Origin: Chloroflexota bacterium
GTDB lineage: Bacteria; Chloroflexota; Anaerolineae; Anaerolineales; Villigracilaceae
DNA length: 10,000 nt
Direction: 5' to 3'
Assembly (NCBI GenBank): GCA_020217065.1
Contig: JAIWOB010000066.1
Coordinates: 1-10,000 of the forward strand
The position numbers and the translations under genes were made by a program. Of the stretch, positions 1 through 5,418 are shown piece after piece. The notes under the pieces are model-generated. The model saw only the letters and a list, made by a program, of their open reading frames with translations, was not told where the DNA came from and ran no database searches. Each line of letters opens with the position of its first letter. Positions within the stretch are counted from its first letter, which is position 1.

Positions 1-1
1 T

Positions 2-742
2 TGCGGCGCCCTCACTCCCTGGTTGAATCTGGCGGGCGGCTTGTCAAGCGGCGACCTTAACACAGGCTATACCTATCAAATGGCGGGAAATCAAAGCGGT
101 TCCGGCGGGCTGGCAGCCGGCTTTTTGCGGGGAAATCTTAAAGTTGGAATTGGATATGACCACGGCTGGGAACAGGTGGGAAAACAGTTTCGCGTTACCC
201 GCTCGCGCGGCTTTTGGCTGCGAACCCTTGACGGACGCCCCGCTTCGGAGACCTACGCCTCCGTTTTTGGGTATCCTGCCCGCGATTGGGCGTTCCCGCC
301 GCTGAGTTATCTTGCTCGTTTGTATCCGCTTGGAATTGAACAAGGCGACGAACTCATTGTGCGTTCTCCTATCCGCGTGGAGGCGGACGGCAGTTTTCGC
401 ATGAACGCCGCCATTCGCGACGGCGTTGACGCTTACCTGCTTGTGGGAAATCGCGCCGCCTGTGAACGCGCGGCGCGCAACGCCGCCCAGCAGGCGCTGC
501 TGAGGCTTGGAGGGGCAAAGCCTGCGCTTGTCCTCATCCTGGTAGATATTGCCTGGCAGTTGCTTTTGAAAGCCGAGTATGGCGTGGAAATTGCCGCCGT
601 ACAGGAAATTTTGGGAGCGAAAATTCCAATTGCCGGCGGCTACACTTTGGGACAGACGCTTCCGGACGAAGCCTCTCCTCCGAAGTTCCTGAATCAACAT
701 ATTGTCGTCATCGCCTTCGGGGAGCAGAAGTTCGAAGCCTGA
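2..742 (+). CDS. FIST-domain protein, C-terminal part (5' end outside window)
   Basis: The frame is open to the left edge, so the true start lies upstream; a TTG at 23 is in frame but has no ribosome binding site and is unlikely to be the start. The visible part carries the end of a FIST_N-like region, ending near GNLKVGIGYDHGW, then a FIST_C-like region. The latter has the family pattern GKxFRVTRxxG...LDGRPA, a DGSFRMNAAIRDG strand, a Cys/Arg-containing helix around ACERAARNAA, and a closing segment like IAGGYTLGQT, close to the 'GxYTxGE' ending typical of FIST_C. FIST proteins are sensory or signal-input modules, often fused to or next to kinases, and are proposed to bind small ligands. No transmembrane segment or output domain is visible, so it could be a stand-alone FIST protein. 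The gene converges on the small minus-strand gene at 759-911, with only 16 bases between stops and no clear terminator. Confidence 0.75.
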   Translation, partial: CGALTPWLNLAGGLSSGDLNTGYTYQMAGNQSGSGGLAAGFLRGNLKVGIGYDHGWEQVGKQFRVTRSRGFWLRTLDGRPASETYASVFGYPARDWAFPPLSYLARLYPLGIEQGDELIVRSPIRVEADGSFRMNAAIRDGVDAYLLVGNRAACERAARNAAQQALLRLGGAKPALVLILVDIAWQLLLKAEYGVEIAAVQEILGAKIPIAGGYTLGQTLPDEASPPKFLNQHIVVIAFGEQKFEA

Positions 743-758
743 GTTCCGCAGATTCCGT

Positions 759-911
759 TTATGGGATGAACAGGGGGGCGTTCTGTTGGTCTTCCTCGTT
801 ATTCCGTTCCTCTAGCACTTGCGAGGCAGGGAGCGAGTTGTCGGTTGTCTTTTCGATGGCTCGTTCTTGCAAATTGATTTCTTCCATCTTCGCTTGAGAT
901 GCGGCTGTCAT
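759..911 (-). CDS. Small acidic protein (50 aa) downstream of a T-box leader
   Basis: This short gene reads from ATG at 909-911 to TAA at 759-761 and encodes 50 residues, beginning MTAASQAKMEEINLQERAIE and ending NAPLFIP. A good Shine-Dalgarno sequence (AAAGGAGAG) lies about 6-9 bases before the ATG. The T-box terminator ends only about 20 bases further upstream, so this is the first and only coding sequence behind the riboswitch. The protein has about 10 Asp/Glu against 4 Lys/Arg. It lacks Cys and Trp, has no membrane segment or signal peptide, is likely helical in its first half (residues 2-23) and is disordered and Glu/Gln/Asn-rich at residues 33-44. I do not recognise a family. The nearest known precedent in layout is Bacillus anti-TRAP (rtpA), a roughly 53-residue zinc protein under a tRNA-Trp T-box, but this protein has no zinc-binding cysteines and is not a homologue. 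Coding status rests on the ribosome site and regulatory context, not on homology. Confidence 0.6.
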   Translation of the reverse strand: MTAASQAKMEEINLQERAIEKTTDNSLPASQVLEERNNEEDQQNAPLFIP

Positions 912-931
912 TTTGGTCTCTCCTTTGGTTT

Positions 932-970
932 AAAAAAATACGGCGTTCATCCCAAATGGGACGAACGTCG
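932..970 (-). terminator. Intrinsic terminator of the T-box leader
   Basis: On the minus strand a 13-bp hairpin, CGACGTTCGTCCC / GGGATGAACGCCG (with G-U pairs) and an ATTT loop (941-970), is followed by a run of seven T (932-938). Its 5' arm shares CGTCCC with the antiterminator, so the two folds exclude each other, as expected for a transcriptional T-box. Confidence 0.88.
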
Positions 971-1282
971 CGGCGTCCGTGGTGCCACCCAACTTAGGCT
1001 GGGTTTTTAAAAAACATCCCGTTGTGATGCAACGGGAATCCAGCCTCACTCAGCGTCAGCGGGAAGAGACAACGCTCTTCCGATTTGACCTTGCAGGATA
1101 ACGGGAGCAATGCCCGGCTCAGACTACTCAACCTCCAATCACGCGCTTTGAAGAGATTTTTCGCCTTGCGGCTCGGGGAACCATTTGGTTTTGTCGTTTC
1201 GGGCAGGACTTTCACCGCATTCCGCCTGCTCTCTGTGCCGTCTTGCAAAACGTACTTTTTCCCGTCACAGCCTTTGTAGTTT
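932..1282 (-). promoter_or_regulatory. T-box riboswitch leader
   Basis: Read on the minus strand, the leader has all key T-box parts in order. Stem I has a lower helix GGGAA (1259-1263) with TTCCC (1176-1180), and a specifier loop with the AGTA motif (1253-1256). An upper helix pairs GTTTTG (1246-1251) with CAAAAC (1188-1193), and an AGAGAG element leads to a distal GCAGG/CCTGC arm. At the 3' end is the T-box proper: GGG (988-990), bulge TGGCACC (981-987) and ACG (978-980), pairing with CGTCCC (958-963) as antiterminator. The competing terminator follows. Uncharged tRNA binding would favour antitermination and expression of the 50-residue gene downstream. The 3' side of the specifier loop reads CAAATGG (1181-1187), so the specifier is AUG (Met) or UGG (Trp). 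The UGGC of the bulge predicts a tRNA with discriminator G, which fits Trp better than Met. The class assignment is firm; the amino acid is not. Confidence 0.9.
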
Positions 1283-1288
1283 TGGCTG

Positions 1289-1316
1289 ATTATACGCGAA
1301 GCGCTTAAAATGTCAA
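1289..1316 (-). promoter_or_regulatory. Sigma70-type promoter of the T-box transcript
   Basis: On the minus strand a perfect TTGACA (1311-1316) is separated by 16 bases from a perfect TATAAT (1289-1294). The predicted start is near 1281-1282, about 20 bases before the Stem I lower helix. It reads away from the dehydrogenase operon, leaving about 130 bases for divergent control. I see no comparably good promoter for the plus-strand operon between 1317 and 1444. Confidence 0.85.
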
Positions 1317-1444
1317 CAAAATTCCGTTTTGGGAACGGCGAAATGGTATGAATTTGGGATATCGCCTCGTCTTGGCTTGGGAAAAATACATCGCCGGAGA
1401 CTTTGCGGTGTTATTTTGCCTAAATCTGATTACTTGGAGCCTCG

Positions 1445-2401
1445 ATGAATAAGGAACAACTGCTTGATTTGTATTACCAAATGGTCATCATCCGCCGTGT
1501 GGAAGAGCGCGGCGCGGAACTGTATCAATCTGGAAAAATCGGCGGTTTCATGCATTTATATATCGGGCAGGAAGCCGTCTCGACGGGTCTGATTGCGGCG
1601 CGCGAGCCGCGTGACCGCGTAATCACCGCCTACCGCGACCACGGCGTGGCGTTGAATTGCGGCATCTCCGCCAATGAAGTGATGGCGGAACTGCTCGGCA
1701 AGGCGACGGGAATGTCGAAGGGCAAGGGCGGCTCGATGCACATGGCAAGCGTGGAAAAGAACATGTGGGGCGGCCACGCCATTGTGGGCGGACATCTGCC
1801 CATTGCGGCAGGACTGGCTCTCGGCGACCAGTATGCGAAAAACGATAACGTCACCATCTGCATGTTCGGCGACGGCGCGACCAACATTGGTTACTTCCAT
1901 GAAGCGTTGAATTTGGCAAAGACTTGGGGTCTGCGCGTGTTGTGGGTGTGCGAAAACAATCAGTATGGCATGGGGACGAGCGTGGAGCGCGCCTCAGCCG
2001 TGGATGAAATTCGCCAGAAAGCCGAAGGCTATGGGATGAAGAATGCAGCGGTCAACGGGATGGATGTGATGGCGGTCTATGAAGCGGCGAAGGAGGCGAT
2101 TGCCTACGTGCGCAAGGAAAGTCAGCCCTTCTTCCTGGAAGTGAACACCTACCGCTTCCGCGGTCACTCGATGGGCGACCCCGAACGCTACCGCAAAGCG
2201 GAAGAAGTGAAGCAGTGGCAGGAAAACGACCCCATCGGTATCTTCAACAAATACCTGCTGGATAAGAAAATCGCCACCCGCAAAGCGCTGGATGAAATCG
2301 AAGCGCGCGTGGAAGAGGAAGTGCAAAAGGCGGTGGAGTTTGCGGAGACTTCTCCCGAACCCCCGCTGGAGGCTTTGTTCGAGGATGTGTATGCGGAATA
2401 G
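1445..2401 (+). CDS. pdhA: Pyruvate dehydrogenase E1 component, alpha subunit
   Basis: This is the thiamine-diphosphate-dependent alpha subunit of a heterotetrameric E1, which decarboxylates pyruvate (or acetoin or a related 2-oxoacid) and passes the acyl group to lipoyl-E2 in the cytoplasm. The 318-residue length is normal for the family. Visible motifs are IGQEAVSTG (40-48), YRDHG (63-67), GKGGSMHM (93-100), the ThDP/Mg motif from GDG (142-144) to NN (171-172), and the phosphorylation-loop equivalent YRFRGHSMGDP (236-246). The ATG at 1445 has GGAG five bases upstream (1436-1439). It is the first gene of the operon; E1 beta and E2 follow, but a transposase unit sits between alpha and beta. 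AcoA (acetoin dehydrogenase alpha) is a close relative and cannot be excluded by sequence alone, since no acetoin-specific neighbours are visible. Confidence 0.93.
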   Translation: MNKEQLLDLYYQMVIIRRVEERGAELYQSGKIGGFMHLYIGQEAVSTGLIAAREPRDRVITAYRDHGVALNCGISANEVMAELLGKATGMSKGKGGSMHMASVEKNMWGGHAIVGGHLPIAAGLALGDQYAKNDNVTICMFGDGATNIGYFHEALNLAKTWGLRVLWVCENNQYGMGTSVERASAVDEIRQKAEGYGMKNAAVNGMDVMAVYEAAKEAIAYVRKESQPFFLEVNTYRFRGHSMGDPERYRKAEEVKQWQENDPIGIFNKYLLDKKIATRKALDEIEARVEEEVQKAVEFAETSPEPPLEALFEDVYAE

Positions 2402-2402
2402 G

Positions 2403-2521
2403 ATTGTTGGCGACTGAAGTCGTAGCAACAATTGCAAAGTCTGCGAAGGCAGACTTCCGAAGACGACGAAGGTCGTCTTTGAAATGCGCAGGAGCGATTT
2501 CAATCGCCGCGCATGACCAAT
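2403..2521 (+). repeat. Left four-hairpin repeat block
   Basis: There are four consecutive palindromes. H1 (2403-2432) has outer arms ATTGTTG/CAACAAT and inner arms CGACT/AGTCG. H2 (2437-2456) is AAGTCTGC, loop GAAG, GCAGACTT. H3 (2460-2479) is AAGACGAC, loop GAAG, GTCGTCTT. H4 (2484-2514) has outer arms ATGCGC/GCGCAT and inner arms GCGATT/AATCGC. The block starts one base after the E1 alpha stop and ends 20 bases before the transposase start, so in the mRNA it forms a chain of stems between the genes. None of the hairpins is followed by a T-run, so they are not intrinsic terminators. Confidence 0.85.
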
Positions 2522-2541
2522 GCTGTAAAAAGGAGCAAAAG

Positions 2542-2967
2542 ATGCGTGAACCCTACACCCAACTCTACGTTCATCTGGTTTGGGCGACATGGGACAGGCT
2601 GCCAATGGTCACTGCAAATTTGGAGCCGCGCATCTACGCTGCAATTGCGGAGAAATGTCGGGAACACAAATGTCTGCCCATCGCCATAGGCGGCATCGAA
2701 GACCATGTCCATTTGTTGACCCGATTCCACACAACCACAGCGATCGCAACGCTGGTCAAGGAAGTGAAAGGCTCATCATCACACCTGGTCACCCACGCCA
2801 TCATGCCCGGCGCATTTTTCAAATGGCAGGGCGCATATGGAGCGTTCACCATCCGTAAGTCGGAAGCGCCAAAGGTGAAAGCGTACATCGAAAATCAGAA
2901 ACAGCATCATGCGGAGAATACACTCGTGCCTGAGTTGGAAGAGGTGTTCGAGCAGGATGAGGAATGA
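2542..2967 (+). CDS. REP-associated tyrosine transposase (Y1/HUH, IS200-like)
   Basis: The 141-residue product belongs to the Y1_Tnp (transposase IS200-like) fold, a single-strand DNA nuclease that cuts at hairpin-flanking sites through a covalent tyrosine link. It shows the N-terminal strand YVHLVWATWDRLP (9-21), the metal-binding HUH triplet HVH (55-57) after GGIEDHVHLL, the segment FKWQGAYGAF (93-102), and the catalytic helix YIENQKQHH with Tyr115 as the likely nucleophile. All catalytic residues are present, so it looks intact. The ATG at 2542 has AGGAG six bases upstream (2531-2535). A longer in-frame reading from 2404 would only translate the hairpin block and is rejected. It has no TnpB or passenger gene and lies in the same direction as the surrounding operon, so it is probably co-transcribed. 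Confidence 0.88.
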   Translation: MREPYTQLYVHLVWATWDRLPMVTANLEPRIYAAIAEKCREHKCLPIAIGGIEDHVHLLTRFHTTTAIATLVKEVKGSSSHLVTHAIMPGAFFKWQGAYGAFTIRKSEAPKVKAYIENQKQHHAENTLVPELEEVFEQDEE

Positions 2968-3089
2968 TTGTTTGCGTCTCAAGTCGCGTCAACAATTACG
3001 AAGTCTGCCTTCGCAGACTTCTAAAGACGACGAAGGTCGTCTTCGCAAATGTTGATGCGGTTTCAACCGCCAACATTAAATTAACCAAT
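2967..3089 (+). repeat. Right four-hairpin repeat block
   Basis: This block is homologous and collinear with the left block. H1 (2967-2996) matches the left H1 at 24 of 30 positions. H2 (3000-3021) keeps the AAGTCTGC/GCAGACTT arms but has loop CTTC in place of GAAG, the reverse complement. H3 (3024-3043) is identical to the left copy over all 20 bases. H4 (3048-3077) has outer arms AATGTTG/CAACATT and inner arms GCGGTT/AACCGC, changed in both arms relative to the left copy. The block overlaps the last base of the transposase stop codon and ends 25 bases before the E1 beta start. Confidence 0.85.
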
Positions 3090-3114
3090 CGAATTGACTG
3101 AGGAACCACATTCT

Positions 3115-4089
3115 ATGGCAAAAATCACCATGCGCGAGGCAATCTCGCAAGCCCTAATGGAAGAAATGGACCGCGACCCCGCCGTCTTCATTCTCGGCGA
3201 GGAAGTCGGTGTGTGGGGCGGCACGTATGCCGTCACCAAAGGTTTCTACGATAAGTACGGACCCCAGCGCGTCAAAGATACGCCCATTGCCGAAAACGCC
3301 ATTCTCGGCGCAGCCATTGGCGCGGCGATGGTGGGTCAACGTCCCATCGCGGAATTGATGACCATCAACTTCGCCTTCTCGGCGATGGATTACATCGTCA
3401 ACCAGGCGGCAAAACTGCGCTACATGTTCGGCGGGCAGTTCACCCTCCCGCTCGTCATCCGCGCCGTGGGCGGCGGCGGACGTCAACTTGGCGCCACGCA
3501 CTCACAAACGCCCGATGCCATCTTCGCGCACTTTCCCGGCCTCAAAGTCGTCTCGCCGGGCACGCCCGAAGATGCAAAAGGCTTGCTCAAATCTGCCATC
3601 CGCTCGAATGACCCGATTCTCTTCATCGAACACGCCACCATGTATCAGGTGCGCGGCGAAGTCCCCGAGGGCGAGTATCTCATTCCCATCGGCAAATCCA
3701 AAGTCCAGCGCCCCGGGCGCGACCTGACCATCGTCACCTACTGCAAAGGGCTCGAACTCTCGATGAAAGCAGCAGACGAATTGGCAAAGGAAGGCATCGA
3801 AGCCGAAATCGTGGACCTGCGCACTCTGCGCCCGCTCGACATGGAGCCCGTGCTCGAATCCTTCAAGAAAACCAACCGCGCCATCGTCGTCGAAGAAGGC
3901 TGGAAGTCCTACGGCGTCGGCAGCGAAATCGTCAGCCGCATCTACGAAGAAGCCTTCGACTACGTGGACGCCCCCATTCTGCGCGTGGCGCAAAAAGAAG
4001 CGCCGCTGCCCTACAACCGCACGCTCGAACAAGCCGCATTGCCGCAAGTGCCAGATATCATCGCCGCGGCAAAGGAGGTGTTGAAGTAA
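3115..4089 (+). CDS. pdhB: Pyruvate dehydrogenase E1 component, beta subunit
   Basis: This is the beta subunit of the E1 heterotetramer; with E1 alpha it forms the ThDP site at the subunit interface and contacts E2. The 324-residue length is usual. Motifs seen are LGEEVG (27-32), RVKDTPIAENAILGAAIGAA with the ThDP-activating Glu60, GGGGRQLGATHSQ (119-131), the transketolase C-domain motif DLRTLRPLD, and the C-terminal P-x-PYN-x-x-LE segment. I chose ATG 3115 because GAGGA lies at 3100-3104, ten bases upstream, and MAKITMREA is the usual family start; a TTG at 3094 is in frame but poorly placed. The stop overlaps the E2 start by one base (TAATG), so beta and E2 are translationally coupled, whereas alpha is separated from beta by the transposase unit (713 bases). 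Confidence 0.94.
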   Translation: MAKITMREAISQALMEEMDRDPAVFILGEEVGVWGGTYAVTKGFYDKYGPQRVKDTPIAENAILGAAIGAAMVGQRPIAELMTINFAFSAMDYIVNQAAKLRYMFGGQFTLPLVIRAVGGGGRQLGATHSQTPDAIFAHFPGLKVVSPGTPEDAKGLLKSAIRSNDPILFIEHATMYQVRGEVPEGEYLIPIGKSKVQRPGRDLTIVTYCKGLELSMKAADELAKEGIEAEIVDLRTLRPLDMEPVLESFKKTNRAIVVEEGWKSYGVGSEIVSRIYEEAFDYVDAPILRVAQKEAPLPYNRTLEQAALPQVPDIIAAAKEVLK

Positions 4090-5363
4090 TGGCTGAAATC
4101 ATCAACATGCCCAAACTCGGCTTCGACATGGCGGAAGGCACGCTTGTCCGCTGGGTCAAGCAGGTGGGCGAACCCATCCACAAAGGCGACGTGCTCGCCG
4201 AAATCGAAACCGACAAAGCCACCGTGGAAGTGGAATCCCCCGCCAGCGGCGTGGTCTTGCAGCACATCGTCGAACAGGGGACGGTGGTGCCAGTCAACGC
4301 GCCGATTGCGGTGGTGGGAGCGCAAGGAGAGGTGGTGAGTGATCAGTTATCAGTAAGCAGTGATCAGTCATCAGTGAGCGGCAAGAAACCGGCCACAGAT
4401 GACAGACCCCAGCCCGCCGCTGCGCTTCAGACTCCGCCGACGCCTGCTCCTGCTCCCCAAGCAGTTTCCTCCCCTGAACCGTCGTCTGTCGTCAAAGCAT
4501 CTCCGCTTGCGAAGAAAATCGCCCGCGAAAAGAACCTGGATTTATCCCGCATTCAAGGCACGGGTCCCGGCGGGCGGATTGTACGGCGCGACATCGAGGC
4601 AGTCATCAGTCATCAGCCGTCGGTGAGCAGTGTTCCAGCCGCCGCTCCAGTGACCAGTTACCCGTTACCCACCTCCACCGAAGACAAAACCATCTCCACC
4701 ACCAAACTCCGTCAAGCCATCGGGCGCCGCCTGGTCGAATCCAAGCAGAGCATCCCCCACTTCTATGTGACGCACGAATACAAGATGGATGCGCTGATGG
4801 ATATTCGCAAGCAAGCGAATGCCTTCCTGCCCGATAACGAGAAACTCTCCGTCAACGACTTCATCGTCAAAGCGGTGGCGCTCGCCCTGCGGCAGTTCCC
4901 CAACCTCAATGCCACCCTCAAAGGCAGCGAAATTATCCAGTTCGGGCATGTCAATGTCGGCGTGGCAGTGACCGTGCCCGGCGGGCTGATGACCGTCGTC
5001 GTGAAAGATGCGGATGCGAAGCCTCTGCGGCAAATCTCCGCCGAAATCAAGGCAATGGCGGCGCGCGCGCGCGAAGGCAAGGTCAAGCCGGAGGACGTGG
5101 AAGGCTCCACATTCTCCACCTCCAACCTCGGCATGTACGACGTGGAGGAATTCATTGCCATCATCAACCCGCCCGAAGCCGCAATTCTGGCGATTGGCTC
5201 GGCGCGCGAGGTCCCTGTGGTGGAAGGCGGCGAAATCAAAATTGGCTGGCGCATGAAAGCCACCATCTCCGTTGACCACCGCGTCAGCGACGGGGCGGAA
5301 GCGGCGCAGTTCATGCAAAAACTGGCTGAATTCCTGGAAAATCCCGTAAGGATGCTGGTGTAA
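4089..5363 (+). CDS. pdhC: Dihydrolipoamide acetyltransferase (E2) of pyruvate dehydrogenase complex
   Basis: This core enzyme transfers the acetyl group from lipoamide to CoA. Domains in order: one lipoyl domain (about 1-77) with the lipoylated Lys43 in ETDKATVEV; a Ser/Pro/Ala/Gln-rich linker (about 80-135); a peripheral-subunit-binding domain (about 136-172, VKASPLAKKIAREKNL...GTGPGGRI) that docks E1 or E3; a second short linker (173-203); and the catalytic domain (about 204-424) with active-site DHRVSDG, His397 and Asp401. The 424-residue length is normal for a one-lipoyl E2. Start and stop are clear: TAATG overlap with E1 beta, and TAA just before a strong terminator. Both linkers contain heptanucleotide repeat DNA, giving unusual Ser-Val-Ser/Asp-Gln-Ser runs. 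No E3 (dihydrolipoamide dehydrogenase) follows, so E3 must be encoded elsewhere. Confidence 0.93.
   Translation: MAEIINMPKLGFDMAEGTLVRWVKQVGEPIHKGDVLAEIETDKATVEVESPASGVVLQHIVEQGTVVPVNAPIAVVGAQGEVVSDQLSVSSDQSSVSGKKPATDDRPQPAAALQTPPTPAPAPQAVSSPEPSSVVKASPLAKKIAREKNLDLSRIQGTGPGGRIVRRDIEAVISHQPSVSSVPAAAPVTSYPLPTSTEDKTISTTKLRQAIGRRLVESKQSIPHFYVTHEYKMDALMDIRKQANAFLPDNEKLSVNDFIVKAVALALRQFPNLNATLKGSEIIQFGHVNVGVAVTVPGGLMTVVVKDADAKPLRQISAEIKAMAARAREGKVKPEDVEGSTFSTSNLGMYDVEEFIAIINPPEAAILAIGSAREVPVVEGGEIKIGWRMKATISVDHRVSDGAEAAQFMQKLAEFLENPVRMLV
4341..4375 (+). repeat. Heptanucleotide tandem repeat inside E2 linker 1
   Basis: There are five adjacent 7-base units of pattern NAKCAGT (GATCAGT, TATCAGT, AAGCAGT, GATCAGT, CATCAGT). 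Because 7 is not a multiple of 3, the protein period is seven residues over 21 bases; it encodes residues 85-96, seen as SDQLSVS then SDQSSVS. The unit resembles the heptameric STRR repeats known from cyanobacterial intergenic DNA. No stop codon arises in the reading frame used. Confidence 0.8.
4604..4672 (+). repeat. Degenerate heptanucleotide repeats inside E2 linker 2
   Basis: The same 7-base family appears again between the subunit-binding and catalytic domains. CATCAGT, CATCAGC, CGTCGGT and GAGCAGT lie at 4604-4631, then GACCAGT, TACCCGT and TACCCAC at 4652-4672 after a short Ala/Pro-coding spacer. The copies are more diverged than in linker 1. They encode residues from about 172 to 195. 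Confidence 0.6.
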
Positions 5364-5368
5364 GATAC

Positions 5369-5409
5369 GGCTTCCGAAATCAAATCTGATTCGGAAGCCT
5401 TTGTTTTTT
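5369..5409 (+). terminator. Intrinsic terminator of the dehydrogenase operon
   Basis: A perfect 10-bp stem GGCTTCCGAA (5369-5378) / TTCGGAAGCC (5390-5399) with an 11-base loop is followed by TTTGTTTTTT (5400-5409). It begins five bases after the E2 stop. The opposite-strand exporter operon ends at 5419, so the hairpin may also slow transcription from that side, but there is no T-run on that strand. Confidence 0.92.
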
Positions 5410-5418
5410 AACGGCGGG

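Larger units (their letters stand above)
2403..3089 (+). mobile_element. RAYT / IS200-like transposase unit with flanking palindrome blocks
   Basis: The unit consists of a left hairpin block (2403-2521), a Y1 transposase gene (2542-2967) and a right hairpin block (2967-3089), inserted exactly between the stop of E1 alpha and the start region of E1 beta. Both blocks begin with ATTGTT and end with ACCAAT and are homologous along their length in the same order. This is the organisation of REP-associated tyrosine transposases, in which the palindromes are the substrate of the encoded nuclease. The outer limits are my inference from where similarity between the two blocks begins and ends; no target-site duplication is expected for this class. 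Confidence 0.75.

Noticed and set aside
819..1010. 63-codon open frame on the plus strand
   Set aside because: It runs antisense through the T-box terminator and the small gene; Cys/Phe/Leu-rich composition and no ribosome site.
994..1248. 84-codon open frame on the minus strand
   Set aside because: It lies within the structured T-box leader (Stem I to antiterminator), has no ribosome site, and its sequence is explained by RNA structure.
1324..1338. CCGTT-TTGGG-AACGG inverted repeat upstream of the dehydrogenase operon as an operator
   Set aside because: Only five paired bases, with no matching promoter elements nearby; may be chance.
2404..2541. In-frame N-terminal extension of the transposase from TTG 2404
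   Set aside because: It would translate the hairpin repeat block into Arg-rich and low-complexity sequence; ATG 2542 has an excellent AGGAG and gives the normal family start.
2403..3089. CRISPR array
   Set aside because: The repeats are palindromes of differing sequence arranged once on each side of a transposase, without regular unique spacers.
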